From positions 496,001 through 560,000 of the forward strand of contig NZ_JMIH01000014.1 of the NCBI RefSeq assembly GCF_000714815.1: a DNA stretch of 64,000 bases. Direction: 5' to 3'. Made by a program: the position numbers and the translations under genes. Shown piece after piece: positions 28,931-37,503 of this stretch. The stretch comes from Anditalea andensis. GTDB taxonomy: Bacteria; Bacteroidota; Bacteroidia; Cytophagales; Cyclobacteriaceae. Position 1 is the first letter of the stretch; every line of letters starts with the position of its first letter. The notes beneath the pieces are model-generated. The model searched no databases, was not told where the DNA came from, and saw only the letters and a list, made by a program, of their open reading frames with translations.

Positions 28931-29776
28931 TCAATAACTATTATAAGGTATATTACAAATTACTTCACAAAGCACATCCAACTCCAATTGGTTGTTTTTC
29001 TTGTTATATCGTTCCTGCACATCCTTAGCCTGACTTTTATCATTTAAAGTCACTCCGCCCATTGCCATCCGCCCCACTACGTTAGCATTAAAATCATGCT
29101 GGGCCTTATGAAATTGTGATTTTGTGGTAGTGATGGTTTTTCTGTGCGTAACATAGTCCACATTTACTGACTTTTTTTCTACCTTGGTAAATTTAAAATT
29201 ATAATGATTACGGGTATCTCTTAATTTAACAATCAAGCCTGGAAGATTTCCAAAAATATAAGGACCATCGTTAATAGGAATTTCCTCTGCAAACCAGGCT
29301 TCATAATCCCGTCCTCCATAAGAAGTAATTGCTTTTTGAGTTTTGAATCCCATATGCTCGTCAAATTCATTTTTTATCGTCCATTCTATCTTTGCCAATT
29401 GATCCTCAAAAATCAAATAATCAGGGTAGACCCGGTCTACATATTTGTATCTGTCCTTATTCCAGTCTTTGATAATTACATAAGAAAATTGGGGCTTTTG
29501 AATTTGATTAACAAAAGGAATAACTTCATTAACATCCATTCGCTGTGCTTTAGCTATTTCTGTCAAAGAATCACGTTGAAACCCATAATAACTCTGATAC
29601 CTGGATTTACCATTTACAGTAAAAAGCACCATCAAATCCTTACTTTTATCTTCGGGGTTTAATGAATCAGCAGAAAATTCGACTTCATAATAAAAGGCAT
29701 AGTCTGAACCCTCTTCATTAGAAGGAAAAGTAAAAGAAATGCATAAAATAAGACTTAAGGAAAGTATAATTTTCAT
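28931..29776 (-). CDS. GLPGLI family protein, copy 2
   Basis: 281 residues with a signal peptide (KIILSLSLILCISFTFPS). The family core reads AWFAEEIPINDGPYIFGNLPGLI, with the Gly-Asn variant of the name motif, preceded by FKTQKAITSYGGRDYE as in copy 1. Similarity to copy 1 extends over the whole length, indicating a local duplication. The C-terminal part is longer and has two Cys (LCEVICNIPY). No barrel gene follows it directly; the copy 1 promoter element begins just after its stop. Function unknown; location periplasmic or outer membrane by signal peptide. Confidence 0.88.
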   Translation of the reverse strand: MKIILSLSLILCISFTFPSNEEGSDYAFYYEVEFSADSLNPEDKSKDLMVLFTVNGKSRYQSYYGFQRDSLTEIAKAQRMDVNEVIPFVNQIQKPQFSYVIIKDWNKDRYKYVDRVYPDYLIFEDQLAKIEWTIKNEFDEHMGFKTQKAITSYGGRDYEAWFAEEIPINDGPYIFGNLPGLIVKLRDTRNHYNFKFTKVEKKSVNVDYVTHRKTITTTKSQFHKAQHDFNANVVGRMAMGGVTLNDKSQAKDVQERYNKKNNQLELDVLCEVICNIPYNSY

Positions 29777-29793
29777 AATTTTATAAATGTCAA

Positions 29794-29832
29794 AACTGCA
29801 TGCTGAAAGTTAATTGTTAACAGCATGCAGTT
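29794..29832 (-). terminator. Strong hairpin upstream of GLPGLI copy 2
   Basis: A perfect 12-pair stem (AACTGCATGCTG with CAGCATGCAGTT, 15-base loop) precedes the GLPGLI copy 2 start by 17 bases, the same position relative to the gene as the hairpin at 28488-28518. Its sequence is unrelated to that hairpin. It probably marks the end of a lost peptide gene. Confidence 0.5.
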
Positions 29833-29895
29833 GAATTAGTTAATACCTTAATTTAATCAAGGACAGAAGACTGCATCTGCATCTAATGCTTGATC

Positions 29896-29985
29896 AAGAA
29901 AGAAAGAAAGAAAGGAAGAATCAAGAAATTAGTTATATATTTTGAAAAAATAGTTTGAAAATAATATCTCTTGATTATGAATTAG
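29896..29985 (-). repeat. Duplicated upstream element with (AAAG)4 tract, copy 2
   Basis: Four AAAG units plus imperfect flanks at 29896-29918, then a segment (TCAAGAAATTAGTTATATAT and on) matching copy 1. Left of it (29857-29895) the reverse strand can be read as LDQALDADAVFCP then a stop, with no initiator, possibly the tail of a deleted peptide gene like that at 28541-28744. Confidence 0.65.
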
Positions 29986-30062
29986 TTACTATACATCTTG
30001 GGCTTTATTAAATGCAAAATAAATTATTTGCTAGCAACATCTTCTAGATTTAGTTCATTTTA

Positions 30063-30264
30063 TCAGTTTAGCCATTTTTGAATCATATTATCGGCTTCTT
30101 CTGATGTATATACCTTTCCATCTTAAACATCCTCTAGTACTTTTTCCACTGCTTCCCTTTCTTATGGATTTAACTTGTAGATAGCTTCCATTATTCACCT
30201 TCAATTTTGAAATCTCCTTTAAAATGGATTCATCAGTTATGACTGATATTTTCTCTATATTCAT
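30063..30264 (-). pseudogene. Decayed antitoxin, paralogue of the intact copy at 30875-31111
   Basis: From the ATG at 30264 the reverse strand reads MNIEKISVITDESILKEI, matching the intact antitoxin's IEKVSSITDETILEEI. After a frame change it continues as YKLNP, stop, EREAVEKVLEDV, stop, DGKVYTSEEADNMIQKWLN. The matching intact segment is PLERQAINKGLEDIKMGEVYTSEEAAQMMKEWL. At least one frameshift and two internal stops make it non-functional. No toxin remnant is visible next to it. Confidence 0.85.
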
Positions 30265-30374
30265 TGTTTTAAGGCCTGATGTTGAGATAGTTGTGTGATA
30301 TTAATGTTATTCTTTCTATTGTGTAATAACGAATACTTTAATCCTTAAATGATGAAATTATTGACGGAACCCAC

Positions 30375-30558
30375 TTCGAAATTCATCATTCGGAATTCGA
30401 TATTAAATCATCCACGTTAAAAGAAGTCCGAATTTAGAATGTAGGATGATGAATGATGAAGTTAAAAAAACTACCACCCAATCCCATATTCCTCCCCGTG
30501 GTTACTACTGCCACCCCAGAAAGTGCCGCGCTTCCAGTTAAATCAGATGGCAATACCA
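30375..30558. repeat. Direct repeat, left copy, with gamma-glutamyltransferase 3' end
   Basis: About 180 bases resembling 31285-31465. The first 34 bases are nearly identical (TTCGAAATTCATCATTCGGA and on). TTCATCATTC and GAATGATGAA form inverted repeats inside it. The rest matches the 3' end of the gamma-glutamyltransferase gene. The two copies flank the toxin-antitoxin pair. Confidence 0.8.
30472..30558 (-). pseudogene. C-terminal fragment of gamma-glutamyltransferase
   Basis: The reverse strand reads NWKRGTFWGGSSNHGEEYGIGW then a stop, against DWKHGTFWGGSSNHGEDYGIGW at the end of the intact gene at 31374. A stop codon lies just upstream of the match. Only about 28 codons survive. Confidence 0.85.
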
Positions 30559-30596
30559 AATTGTTAAATATTTGGTCTATAAAATTAGAAAAAAAT

Positions 30597-30890
30597 CTAA
30601 AATATTAATCTTTTAGGGTCTTGCTTAGCATCCCACACTCTGAGGATTTGAATATTATCTTCGTTGTTTAAATAAAAAATTTTATAGTTTTTGACAATTT
30701 TTATCCTAATACCGGGTACCTCTGACTCCATTCCTATTTCCGGGAAATCTGATATAAGACTAGCAGCCTGAACAAAAAGCAAATCTAGTTTAATACTAAA
30801 TTCTTCACTTTTAGTCCTCTCTATCCAATAATTATAAATATCAAATCGATCAACAATGGAAACCTTTGTCCATCTTACTTCTTTAGCCAT
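30597..30890 (-). CDS. ParE/RelE-family type II toxin
   Basis: 97 residues. The start MAKEVRWTKVSIVDRFDIYNYW, the middle FPEIGMESEVPGIRIKIVKNYKIFYLN and the end IQILRVWDAKQDPKRL follow the ParE/RelE barrel fold. Members inhibit gyrase (ParE) or cleave mRNA on ribosomes (RelE); the sequence alone does not settle which. The last segment, D-x-R/K-Q-D-P, is typical of this superfamily. Its ATG lies inside the antitoxin gene's end (16-base overlap), the usual translational coupling. The pair sits between direct repeats, suggesting acquisition or rearrangement. Confidence 0.88.
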   Translation of the reverse strand: MAKEVRWTKVSIVDRFDIYNYWIERTKSEEFSIKLDLLFVQAASLISDFPEIGMESEVPGIRIKIVKNYKIFYLNNEDNIQILRVWDAKQDPKRLIF

Positions 30891-31111
30891 TCTTTCATCA
30901 TTTGAGCGGCTTCTTCAGATGTATATACTTCCCCCATTTTTATATCCTCTAAACCTTTATTTATGGCTTGCCTTTCTAAGGGAGTAAATTTATATTTCTC
31001 TTCCGTGTCAGATTCATGATTTACGAATCTTTCTATCTCTTCTAAAATAGTTTCATCTGTAATAGACGAGACCTTTTCTATAATCCGATTTTTTAATGCT
31101 GATGCTGACAT
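30875..31111 (-). CDS. Antitoxin partner of the ParE/RelE toxin
   Basis: 78 residues, acidic and predicted helical, without a recognisable HTH. MSASALKNRIIEKVSSITDETILEEIERFV is followed by KFTPLERQAINKGLEDIKMGEVYTSEEAAQMMKEWL. The ERQAINKGLEDI...G...T.EE segment is typical of Bacteroidota antitoxins preceding RelE/ParE toxins. It should neutralise the toxin by direct binding. A decayed paralogue lies 0.6 kb away at 30063-30264. Confidence 0.85.
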   Translation of the reverse strand: MSASALKNRIIEKVSSITDETILEEIERFVNHESDTEEKYKFTPLERQAINKGLEDIKMGEVYTSEEAAQMMKEWLKK

Positions 31112-31284
31112 AATTATTAATTTATATTGATGAATCTCTCTTGCTATAAAAACGGAGAATATGTTTTGTGGTTACCTTTTTTTTGATTTTGTAAATTTTG
31201 AAAACTATACTGTATGAATCTTTAAAACAAAGTTCCTATTTGACCTTATAATGGCTAAATACATTATTTTTTTTTACTTCATTT

Positions 31285-31465
31285 TTCGAAAATTCATCAT
31301 TCGGAATTCGATATTAAATACTTTAAATAAAAAGAAGTCCTAATAATGAACGCTGAATGATGAAGTTTTAAAATCACCACCCAATCCCGTAATCCTCCCC
31401 GTGATTGCTGCTCCCGCCCCAGAAAGTGCCATGCTTCCAGTCAAACCAGATGGCATTGATAGGAC
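31285..31465. repeat. Direct repeat, right copy, at the gamma-glutamyltransferase 3' end
   Basis: Right counterpart of 30375-30558, about 910 bases away. It includes the intergenic TTCATCATTC/GAATGATGAA inverted repeat and the last 90 bases of the intact gamma-glutamyltransferase gene. Confidence 0.8.
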
Positions 31466-33218
31466 CAGAAGTTCTTTCCTGAAAGTCCATCTTGTAGCCT
31501 CTTTTCTTTAGGTCTGCCCTTACCCATGGCGGGGTGTTTTCCTGTAGGGTGATGGCTCCCGGCTTACTTTCGTGGGCTCCAAAGGAGGACTGCATCTGGT
31601 AGCTGTTGATATTGGCAGCTTCGGCGGCCTGCTGTACGTTCATGTCAAACTCCACCACATTCAGAAAAAATTGGAGCAGGTTCTGGTCCTGGGTATCTCC
31701 TCCCTGTACGGCAAAAGATAGGAACGGCCTGCCATCTTTCAGGGCCATGCTTGGGGTGAGGGTTACTCTTGGTCTTTTGCCCGGCTCAAGGACATTGAAG
31801 GGATTAAGCTTTTCGTCCAGCACAAAGCTCTGCATCCGCTGGCTTAGACCGATACCGGTATTACCGGCGATCACAGCTGGTACCCAGCCTCCACTTGGCG
31901 TAATGGATACTACCCAGCCCTCGGCATCAGCAGCCTGTACGGTGGTGGTGCCCAGTAAAAATTCCTGTAGGAAAGGATCATCCAATCCTAATATGGGTTT
32001 TTCCGGTTCGTAATAGCTAAGGATATTTTCCCGCTTTTCCAGCAAGTGCTTAAAGGGATTGGTACCTCCCTGGAAGGGATAGGGATCACCGGGCCCTATG
32101 TCGGCCACATTTTTATTCTCTCTTATCAGCTTAGCCCTTTCACGGGCATATTCTTTGGAAAGCAATCCCTGCATGGGACTCTGTGGCTGAAAGGCAGGGT
32201 CACCATAGTAGAAATCCCGGTCAGCAAAGGCCAAACTCATTGCCTGATAGATCGTGTTGATATAGTTGGCAGAGTTATAACCCATCGCCTTGAGATCAAA
32301 ATTCTCCAGGATATTCAGTGACTGCAAAAGTGCCGGTCCCTGTGTCCACTCCTGCATCTTGTAAACATCTATTCCCTTGTAGTTGACCTGTGTGGGCTGT
32401 TCGATTTTCACCTGCCAGTCCGCCAGGTCCTGCAATTCGAATAATCCGCCCTGCTCTTTTACACTTCTTACGATCTCTTCAGCTATATCTCCTGTATAGA
32501 ATCGGTCATAGGCTAGCTGCAGGGCTTCTTTTCTACTCTTCCCGGCCTTTAATGCTTCTTGTTCGGTATCTACAAGCTTTTGTAGGGTCTGGTAAAGATC
32601 CTCTTGCACAAACAGTTCGCCTGCACTAGGAGCTTCTCTTTCTTCACCCTGATGGGGAAGAAAAACCGCTTTGGAATAAGGCCATTCTTTAATTTTATCC
32701 TTATTGCTTTCGATCTGGTTTGCCGTTTGGGCTTCAATCGGATAACCTTTGGCCATCTCGATGGCAGGTGCCAGTACATCCTTAAGGCTCATGGTGCCGT
32801 ACTCCGCCAGCATGGTGATGATCCCCCCGAAAGTCCCAGGGGTAGTAGCAGCCAATGGGCCGAATTCCGGTGGGTACTCCATACCGTTTCCTTTATAAAA
32901 ATCCACTGTAGCCCCTGATGGTGCCACCCCCATAGCATTGATTGCAAACACTTTCTTCTGTTGCGGATGATAAATCAGTGCCTGCGTCTCCCCACCCCAG
33001 CTGAGCACATCCCACATAGTACAGGTAGCGGCCAGCATAGCACATGCAGCATCCACGGCATTCCCCCCTTTCTGGAAAGTCATGGCACCAGCAGTGGCTG
33101 CTAAAGGCTTCCCGGTGATGGCCATCCAGTTTTTCCCGTGAATGACAGGCTTTTGGGTGGTCTGAGCAAAAAGATTAAAACAGCTAAATGTGACGATAAG
33201 GGTAAGAATTCTTTTCAT
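31374..33218 (-). CDS. Gamma-glutamyltransferase family protein
   Basis: 614 residues with a signal peptide (LTLIVTFSCFNLFAQ), so periplasmic or secreted. It is an N-terminal-nucleophile hydrolase. FQKGGNAVDAACAMLAAT, LAATTPGTFGGI and AMSLAFADRDFYYGDP are family signatures. The processing site and nucleophile Thr are in LLGTTTVQAADAEGWVVSITPSGG, where autocleavage would give large and small subunits. Typical substrates are glutathione and gamma-glutamyl peptides. Its 3' end is duplicated left of the toxin-antitoxin pair. It appears monocistronic. Exact substrate is not predictable. Confidence 0.9.
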   Translation of the reverse strand: MKRILTLIVTFSCFNLFAQTTQKPVIHGKNWMAITGKPLAATAGAMTFQKGGNAVDAACAMLAATCTMWDVLSWGGETQALIYHPQQKKVFAINAMGVAPSGATVDFYKGNGMEYPPEFGPLAATTPGTFGGIITMLAEYGTMSLKDVLAPAIEMAKGYPIEAQTANQIESNKDKIKEWPYSKAVFLPHQGEEREAPSAGELFVQEDLYQTLQKLVDTEQEALKAGKSRKEALQLAYDRFYTGDIAEEIVRSVKEQGGLFELQDLADWQVKIEQPTQVNYKGIDVYKMQEWTQGPALLQSLNILENFDLKAMGYNSANYINTIYQAMSLAFADRDFYYGDPAFQPQSPMQGLLSKEYARERAKLIRENKNVADIGPGDPYPFQGGTNPFKHLLEKRENILSYYEPEKPILGLDDPFLQEFLLGTTTVQAADAEGWVVSITPSGGWVPAVIAGNTGIGLSQRMQSFVLDEKLNPFNVLEPGKRPRVTLTPSMALKDGRPFLSFAVQGGDTQDQNLLQFFLNVVEFDMNVQQAAEAANINSYQMQSSFGAHESKPGAITLQENTPPWVRADLKKRGYKMDFQERTSGPINAIWFDWKHGTFWGGSSNHGEDYGIGW

Positions 33219-33349
33219 AATAGGGAAAACAGGATAATAGATTACATATCAAAGCAGTAATATAGCACATGTAGCAGAAAAGTGGCCTTAAAATTTTACA
33301 AATGGTTATCCGCCACGAATCAAAACTCATCAAGATATCCTACATGAGG

Positions 33350-34147
33350 TCAATCTATCTGTGGTATTGGGTCAGCATTTTCAAATAGGCTATTATAATA
33401 ACTAAAAACCCTGTACAATCCACTGACTTCTTTCTTATTAGGATTATTCTCTTTGATATACCGTGCCAGTTGTTTCTGTTTATCTTCCTCAAAAAGCTGA
33501 ATCAGCTTCTTATGATTTCGGGGCACTTCAATAACCTGATCGTTTTGGATATAATAATAAACATCACGCTTTTTGATTTCATCATTTTTATTACCAATCA
33601 TCAGAGCAGTGTTGTAATTAGATTTTTTGACGGTAGCTATGGTACGTCTCAAAAGGCTTAATTCACCGTCCACCAAAACTTCATAAAACCCGGTTACGGG
33701 GGCTCCTATTTCTTTTAAATCCATACCATTGATAAAATACCGGGGCACCCGGTGCAGAGAATCTACCCATACCAGATTATGAACCCTTAGTCCAGGGATG
33801 GTTTTTACCGTACCATCTTTTTGGGAAAGGATCTCAAAGTAATTACTGGCTATATTATACCTAACCCACTGGTCCAGTAGAATTTCTTCATTTTTATAAA
33901 GCATGAGGGAAGCCATGTTCCATTTATTATCCAGATAGTAGTTTCCCACCAAATGATTGGGTGCATCCGGTATGCCGAAGATCATATTTCCTCCCCGAAG
34001 ATCAGGACGAGTGGTCATGGTATGTTGAATATTGGTGGCACGGATTGTTTTCTGTAGTGACGCTGTCTGCGCATTTACCGGATATAGGGATCCTATACGG
34101 CTATAAATGATTAGACATAACAGTAAAAAAAATTTTGGGACAGCCAT
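33350..34147 (-). CDS. Conserved secreted protein of unknown function
   Basis: 265 residues with a signal peptide (FFLLLCLIIYSRIGSLYPVNAQ). The mature part is beta-rich and ends in a basic, helical region (VPRNHKKLIQLFEEDKQKQLARYIKENNPNKKEVSGLYRVFSYYNSLF) similar to C-termini of uncharacterised Bacteroidota secreted proteins. I do not recognise a named domain. It stands alone, with more than 100 bases to each neighbour. Confidence 0.6.
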   Translation of the reverse strand: MAVPKFFLLLCLIIYSRIGSLYPVNAQTASLQKTIRATNIQHTMTTRPDLRGGNMIFGIPDAPNHLVGNYYLDNKWNMASLMLYKNEEILLDQWVRYNIASNYFEILSQKDGTVKTIPGLRVHNLVWVDSLHRVPRYFINGMDLKEIGAPVTGFYEVLVDGELSLLRRTIATVKKSNYNTALMIGNKNDEIKKRDVYYYIQNDQVIEVPRNHKKLIQLFEEDKQKQLARYIKENNPNKKEVSGLYRVFSYYNSLFENADPIPQID

Positions 34148-34346
34148 AAACTATTGATTTACTTTTCAATATACTTTTTATTGTCGGTAAATCCATTCTT
34201 TGAGGATCAAAAAAAAATATTCTCCCAAGAAAAAACTAGATAAAACTTATGTTTTCGGGTTTTAAATGAGAACCTCTTAAAAAATATATTAATATGGCCA
34301 ATATGAAAATCAATTCCTCTTGGTCCAACTTTTTAAACTTATTCTT

Positions 34347-35273
34347 TTATTGCATCATGCTGATCTTATCTACCAGTATTTTATTGATTTTTTCATAAGA
34401 CTGGAACGTCCATCCGGCTACATGAGGAGTAAAAAGTACATTTTTTCTTTTGGAGAGTCTATCAAACGAAAGTTGCTGTGCCTGGGTCATTTTGCTGAAC
34501 TTTTCATTTTCCAGTACATCAAGTACCGCACCTTTAATAATATTTTGCTGCAACGCCTCATTTAACGTATCAAATGAGACTACCTCTCCTCTGGAAGTAT
34601 TGATAAAATAAATCTGCTTTTCAAATTTTGACAAAAGATTTATATCCAAAAACCCCCTAGTTTCGGGTGTGAGAGGTACATGGAGACTTAATATATCAGC
34701 TTGTTGGAAGATCTCTTCCCAAGAAGATGCTTTGGCATATGCATCATCATATCCTGATCTATATTTATCATAGGCCAATACATTCACATCAAAACCACTT
34801 AAACGCTTAGCAAATGCCTGGCCCATGTTTCCATATCCTATGATTCCCACCGTTTTTCCTGATAACTCCTCCCCCCTGTTTTCCTCTCTATTCCAGATCC
34901 CCTTTCGAACCTGCTGATCGGCTCTGCAAAAATGGTTAAACAATGCCAAAAGCATCCCCAGGGCATGTTCACCCACTGCATCACGGTTTCCTTCCGGAGC
35001 ATGGAACAGCTGTATGCCTTTTTCTTCCAAATATTCAAGATCAATATTATCCAGACCTGCTCCGGCCCTTCCTATAAATTTGAGCTGTACGGCCTTCTCC
35101 AAAAGCGCCCTGTCCATGGGTATCTTCGACCGGATGATAAGCCCCTCATAATTACCAACTATATCTACAATCTCTTTTTTCTCTATCTCAGGACGATAAT
35201 GCACCTCATGCTCCCTCTGTTCTAAAAGTGGTACAATGCTCTCATGCATTTCATCTATAATCAGAATTTTCAT
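34347..35273 (-). CDS. D-2-hydroxyacid dehydrogenase (phosphoglycerate dehydrogenase-like)
   Basis: 308 residues. The NAD-binding Rossmann motif is VGIIGYGNMGQAFAKRL (about 139-155). FIGRAGAGLDNIDLEYLEEKGI binds substrate, and catalytic Arg, Glu and His are in NTSRGEVV, VLDVLENE and FTPHVAGWTFQSYEK. The length lacks the C-terminal ACT domain of long SerA enzymes. 3-phosphoglycerate oxidation for serine synthesis is plausible, but hydroxypyruvate or glyoxylate reductase activity is possible. It follows mgtE by 39 bases and may be in the rsmA-mgtE transcript. Confidence 0.85.
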   Translation of the reverse strand: MKILIIDEMHESIVPLLEQREHEVHYRPEIEKKEIVDIVGNYEGLIIRSKIPMDRALLEKAVQLKFIGRAGAGLDNIDLEYLEEKGIQLFHAPEGNRDAVGEHALGMLLALFNHFCRADQQVRKGIWNREENRGEELSGKTVGIIGYGNMGQAFAKRLSGFDVNVLAYDKYRSGYDDAYAKASSWEEIFQQADILSLHVPLTPETRGFLDINLLSKFEKQIYFINTSRGEVVSFDTLNEALQQNIIKGAVLDVLENEKFSKMTQAQQLSFDRLSKRKNVLFTPHVAGWTFQSYEKINKILVDKISMMQ

Positions 35274-35312
35274 ATTTCTTAATGATCAAATATTATTTTT
35301 TGCCCAAAAATG

Positions 35313-36680
35313 CTACAAACCCAAAAACCAAACCGCTATACCAAAATAAATAGCCAGGCCCAAAAGGTCATTTGCGGTAGTGATAAAAGGACCAGAGGCA
35401 ACTGCTGGGTTCACCCCCATCCTGTTTAAAATCAATGGGGTTATGGTCCCCATAAAAGATGCCATCAGTACCACACAAAACATCGAAAACCCAATGGTAA
35501 TGCCTAAAATATGTTCATATCTAAATATAAAAGCTATTACCAAGAATACGAAAACACCCAATACAATACCATTAATAATGGCAATGAGAAACCCCTTGAT
35601 AAACCTTTGCCAAGGAGTGTCTGCAAAGACAGATTTGGCAGCAAGCGTCTGCACCACCAAAGAAGATGACTGTATGCCTACATTACCACCTGTGGCAGCT
35701 ACCAGTGGTATAAAAGCCGCTAGTGCCACGTATGCCTGAAGTCCTTCTTCAAAAAAATCAATGATCTGTGATCCCATCAACCCCCCTACCACTCCGATCA
35801 ATAACCAAGGAAGCCGCGCTTTGGAGATCCGGAATACGCTGTCAGATTCTTCTACGTCCCCAGCTATACCCGTCATGGCCTGAATATCTTCTTCTGACTG
35901 CTCACGTAACACATCCAGGATATCATCCACCGTAATTCTTCCTACAAGTTTATTTTTGACATTGACTACCGGTACTGATTCGAGGTCATAGCGGCGCATG
36001 ATTTCTGCCACTTCTTCCTGATCCATATAGGTAGGGACAGAAATGACATCATCATCGCAAATATCTGCTATTTTGGTTTCTGCAGCTGCCAGGATCATCT
36101 TCTTTAAGGAAACCCTTCCCTGAAGCCTTTCTTTATTATCCACTACATAAATGGAATATATTTTTTCTACATTTTCAGCCTGGCGACGGATTTCATTGAT
36201 GGTTTGGACTACTGTCCAGTTTTTATTGGCTCTGATAAATTCCTTGGCCATAAGACCTCCGGCACTGTCCTCATCATAGCGGAGCAGGTCGAGAATATGG
36301 GCCGACTTCTCTTTTTCCTGAAGATGACTGATGACATCCTCACGCTCATTTACTGTCAACTGATTAAGTAAATCAGCAGCGTCATCTGAATCCATTCTGT
36401 CCACCAATCCAGCCAGCTCATGATGCTCCATATGGGAAATGATCTTAAACTGATCATCCTCATCCAGCTCTATCAAAATATCAGCAGCAAGCTCCTGATC
36501 CAATGCCCTCAATACATAGAGTGCCTCATCCTGGTCCAGTTCGTTTAGAAGTGATGCTACATCTGCCTCATTGGCGCCTTCCATCGAATCTTTTATGAAC
36601 CCTTTATCTTCTGTAGAGATAGCCTCACGCAGGTTTTCAAGGTACTCCTTTGAGAGTTCAAAAATTCTTATTTGTTCCAA
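35313..36680 (-). CDS. mgtE: MgtE-family magnesium transporter
   Basis: 455 residues in the standard order: N-terminal superhelical domain (about 20-130, with LLNELDQDEALYVLRALD), two CBS domains (about 135-260, including ISVPTYMDQEEVAEIMRRYDLESVPVV), then five membrane segments from about 285. The pore signature PLVAATGGNVGIQSSSLVVQTLA is intact. The cytoplasmic domain senses Mg2+ and closes the channel. Its start overlaps the rsmA stop by 13 bases. I see no M-box riboswitch upstream. Confidence 0.95.
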   Translation of the reverse strand: MEQIRIFELSKEYLENLREAISTEDKGFIKDSMEGANEADVASLLNELDQDEALYVLRALDQELAADILIELDEDDQFKIISHMEHHELAGLVDRMDSDDAADLLNQLTVNEREDVISHLQEKEKSAHILDLLRYDEDSAGGLMAKEFIRANKNWTVVQTINEIRRQAENVEKIYSIYVVDNKERLQGRVSLKKMILAAAETKIADICDDDVISVPTYMDQEEVAEIMRRYDLESVPVVNVKNKLVGRITVDDILDVLREQSEEDIQAMTGIAGDVEESDSVFRISKARLPWLLIGVVGGLMGSQIIDFFEEGLQAYVALAAFIPLVAATGGNVGIQSSSLVVQTLAAKSVFADTPWQRFIKGFLIAIINGIVLGVFVFLVIAFIFRYEHILGITIGFSMFCVVLMASFMGTITPLILNRMGVNPAVASGPFITTANDLLGLAIYFGIAVWFLGL

Positions 36681-37450
36681 GACTCCTGTATTTTATTCGT
36701 TAAATTTATAAATTCCTCGACGCCTAGCTGCTCGGCTCTTTCATCAAAAACAGGATCGTTTTTTAGTTCTTCAGATAGACCCATAGATTTCAGAGCGTTC
36801 CTTAGTGTTTTTCTTCTAGTACTAAACCCCTGCTTAATAACCCTGAAAAACAGTTTTTCATCGCAATTCAGCTTGTCTACCTCATTTCTTGTGAGACGGA
36901 TGACGCCGCTATTGACTTTAGGCGGGGGATTAAATACACCTGGAGGCACGGTAAACAGATATTCTATATCATAAAATGCCTGAAGCATCACACTAAGTAT
37001 ACCATATGTTTTATTGCCTTTTGGAGAAGCGAGTCGCTCTGCCACCTCTTTTTGTAGCATGCAGACCACTTCCATGACTTTATTCCTATCCTGCAGTACT
37101 TTGAAAAATATCTGGGATGAAATATTGTAAGGAAAATTACCGGCGATGGCATAATTCCCTTCAATTATCTTTCCAAAATCATGGTTTAAAAAATCCGCCT
37201 CTATAATTTTTTCCGAAAGTGCCGGATATTTTTGGTGAAGATAGGCAATAGATTCAGCATCTATATCTACCAGATACAGGTCCCAGGTTCCCTTTAGCAG
37301 ATAATCAGTAAGGACGCCCATCCCCGGGCCTATTTCCAATACCTGGTTTACACCTCGATGACCTGTCAGCGCCTTTGCTATTTTTTCTGCTATCCCAAGG
37401 TCGGTAAGAAAATGTTGCCCCAGGTGCTTTTTAGGTTTGACTTTGTCCAT
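36668..37450 (-). CDS. rsmA: 16S rRNA dimethyladenosine transferase
   Basis: 260 residues. RsmA (KsgA) dimethylates A1518 and A1519 of 16S rRNA late in 30S assembly. It starts KPKKHLGQHFLTDLGIAEKIAKAL. The SAM-binding motif is LEIGPGMGVLTDYLL, and the catalytic NFPYNISSQIF fits the N-x-P-Y motif. PPKVNSGVIRL and QGFSTRRKTLRNAL complete the signature. It is divergent from pepA, 53 bases apart. A TAATTTTG box (complement of 37487-37494) could be its -7 element but lacks a -33 match. Confidence 0.95.
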   Translation of the reverse strand: MDKVKPKKHLGQHFLTDLGIAEKIAKALTGHRGVNQVLEIGPGMGVLTDYLLKGTWDLYLVDIDAESIAYLHQKYPALSEKIIEADFLNHDFGKIIEGNYAIAGNFPYNISSQIFFKVLQDRNKVMEVVCMLQKEVAERLASPKGNKTYGILSVMLQAFYDIEYLFTVPPGVFNPPPKVNSGVIRLTRNEVDKLNCDEKLFFRVIKQGFSTRRKTLRNALKSMGLSEELKNDPVFDERAEQLGVEEFINLTNKIQESWNK

Positions 37451-37503
37451 CTTAGTTCTATGATAAAATTATTATAAATTGCAGATCAAAATTAAGATAA
37501 TAT

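Noticed and set aside
31374-33218. Intact second gamma-glutamyltransferase gene left of the toxin-antitoxin pair
   Set aside because: Only the last 28 codons are duplicated; upstream of them a stop codon and unrelated sequence follow.
36681-37503. Mg2+-sensing riboswitch for mgtE
   Set aside because: mgtE starts inside the rsmA gene and the rsmA-pepA spacer is only 53 bases, leaving no room for one.
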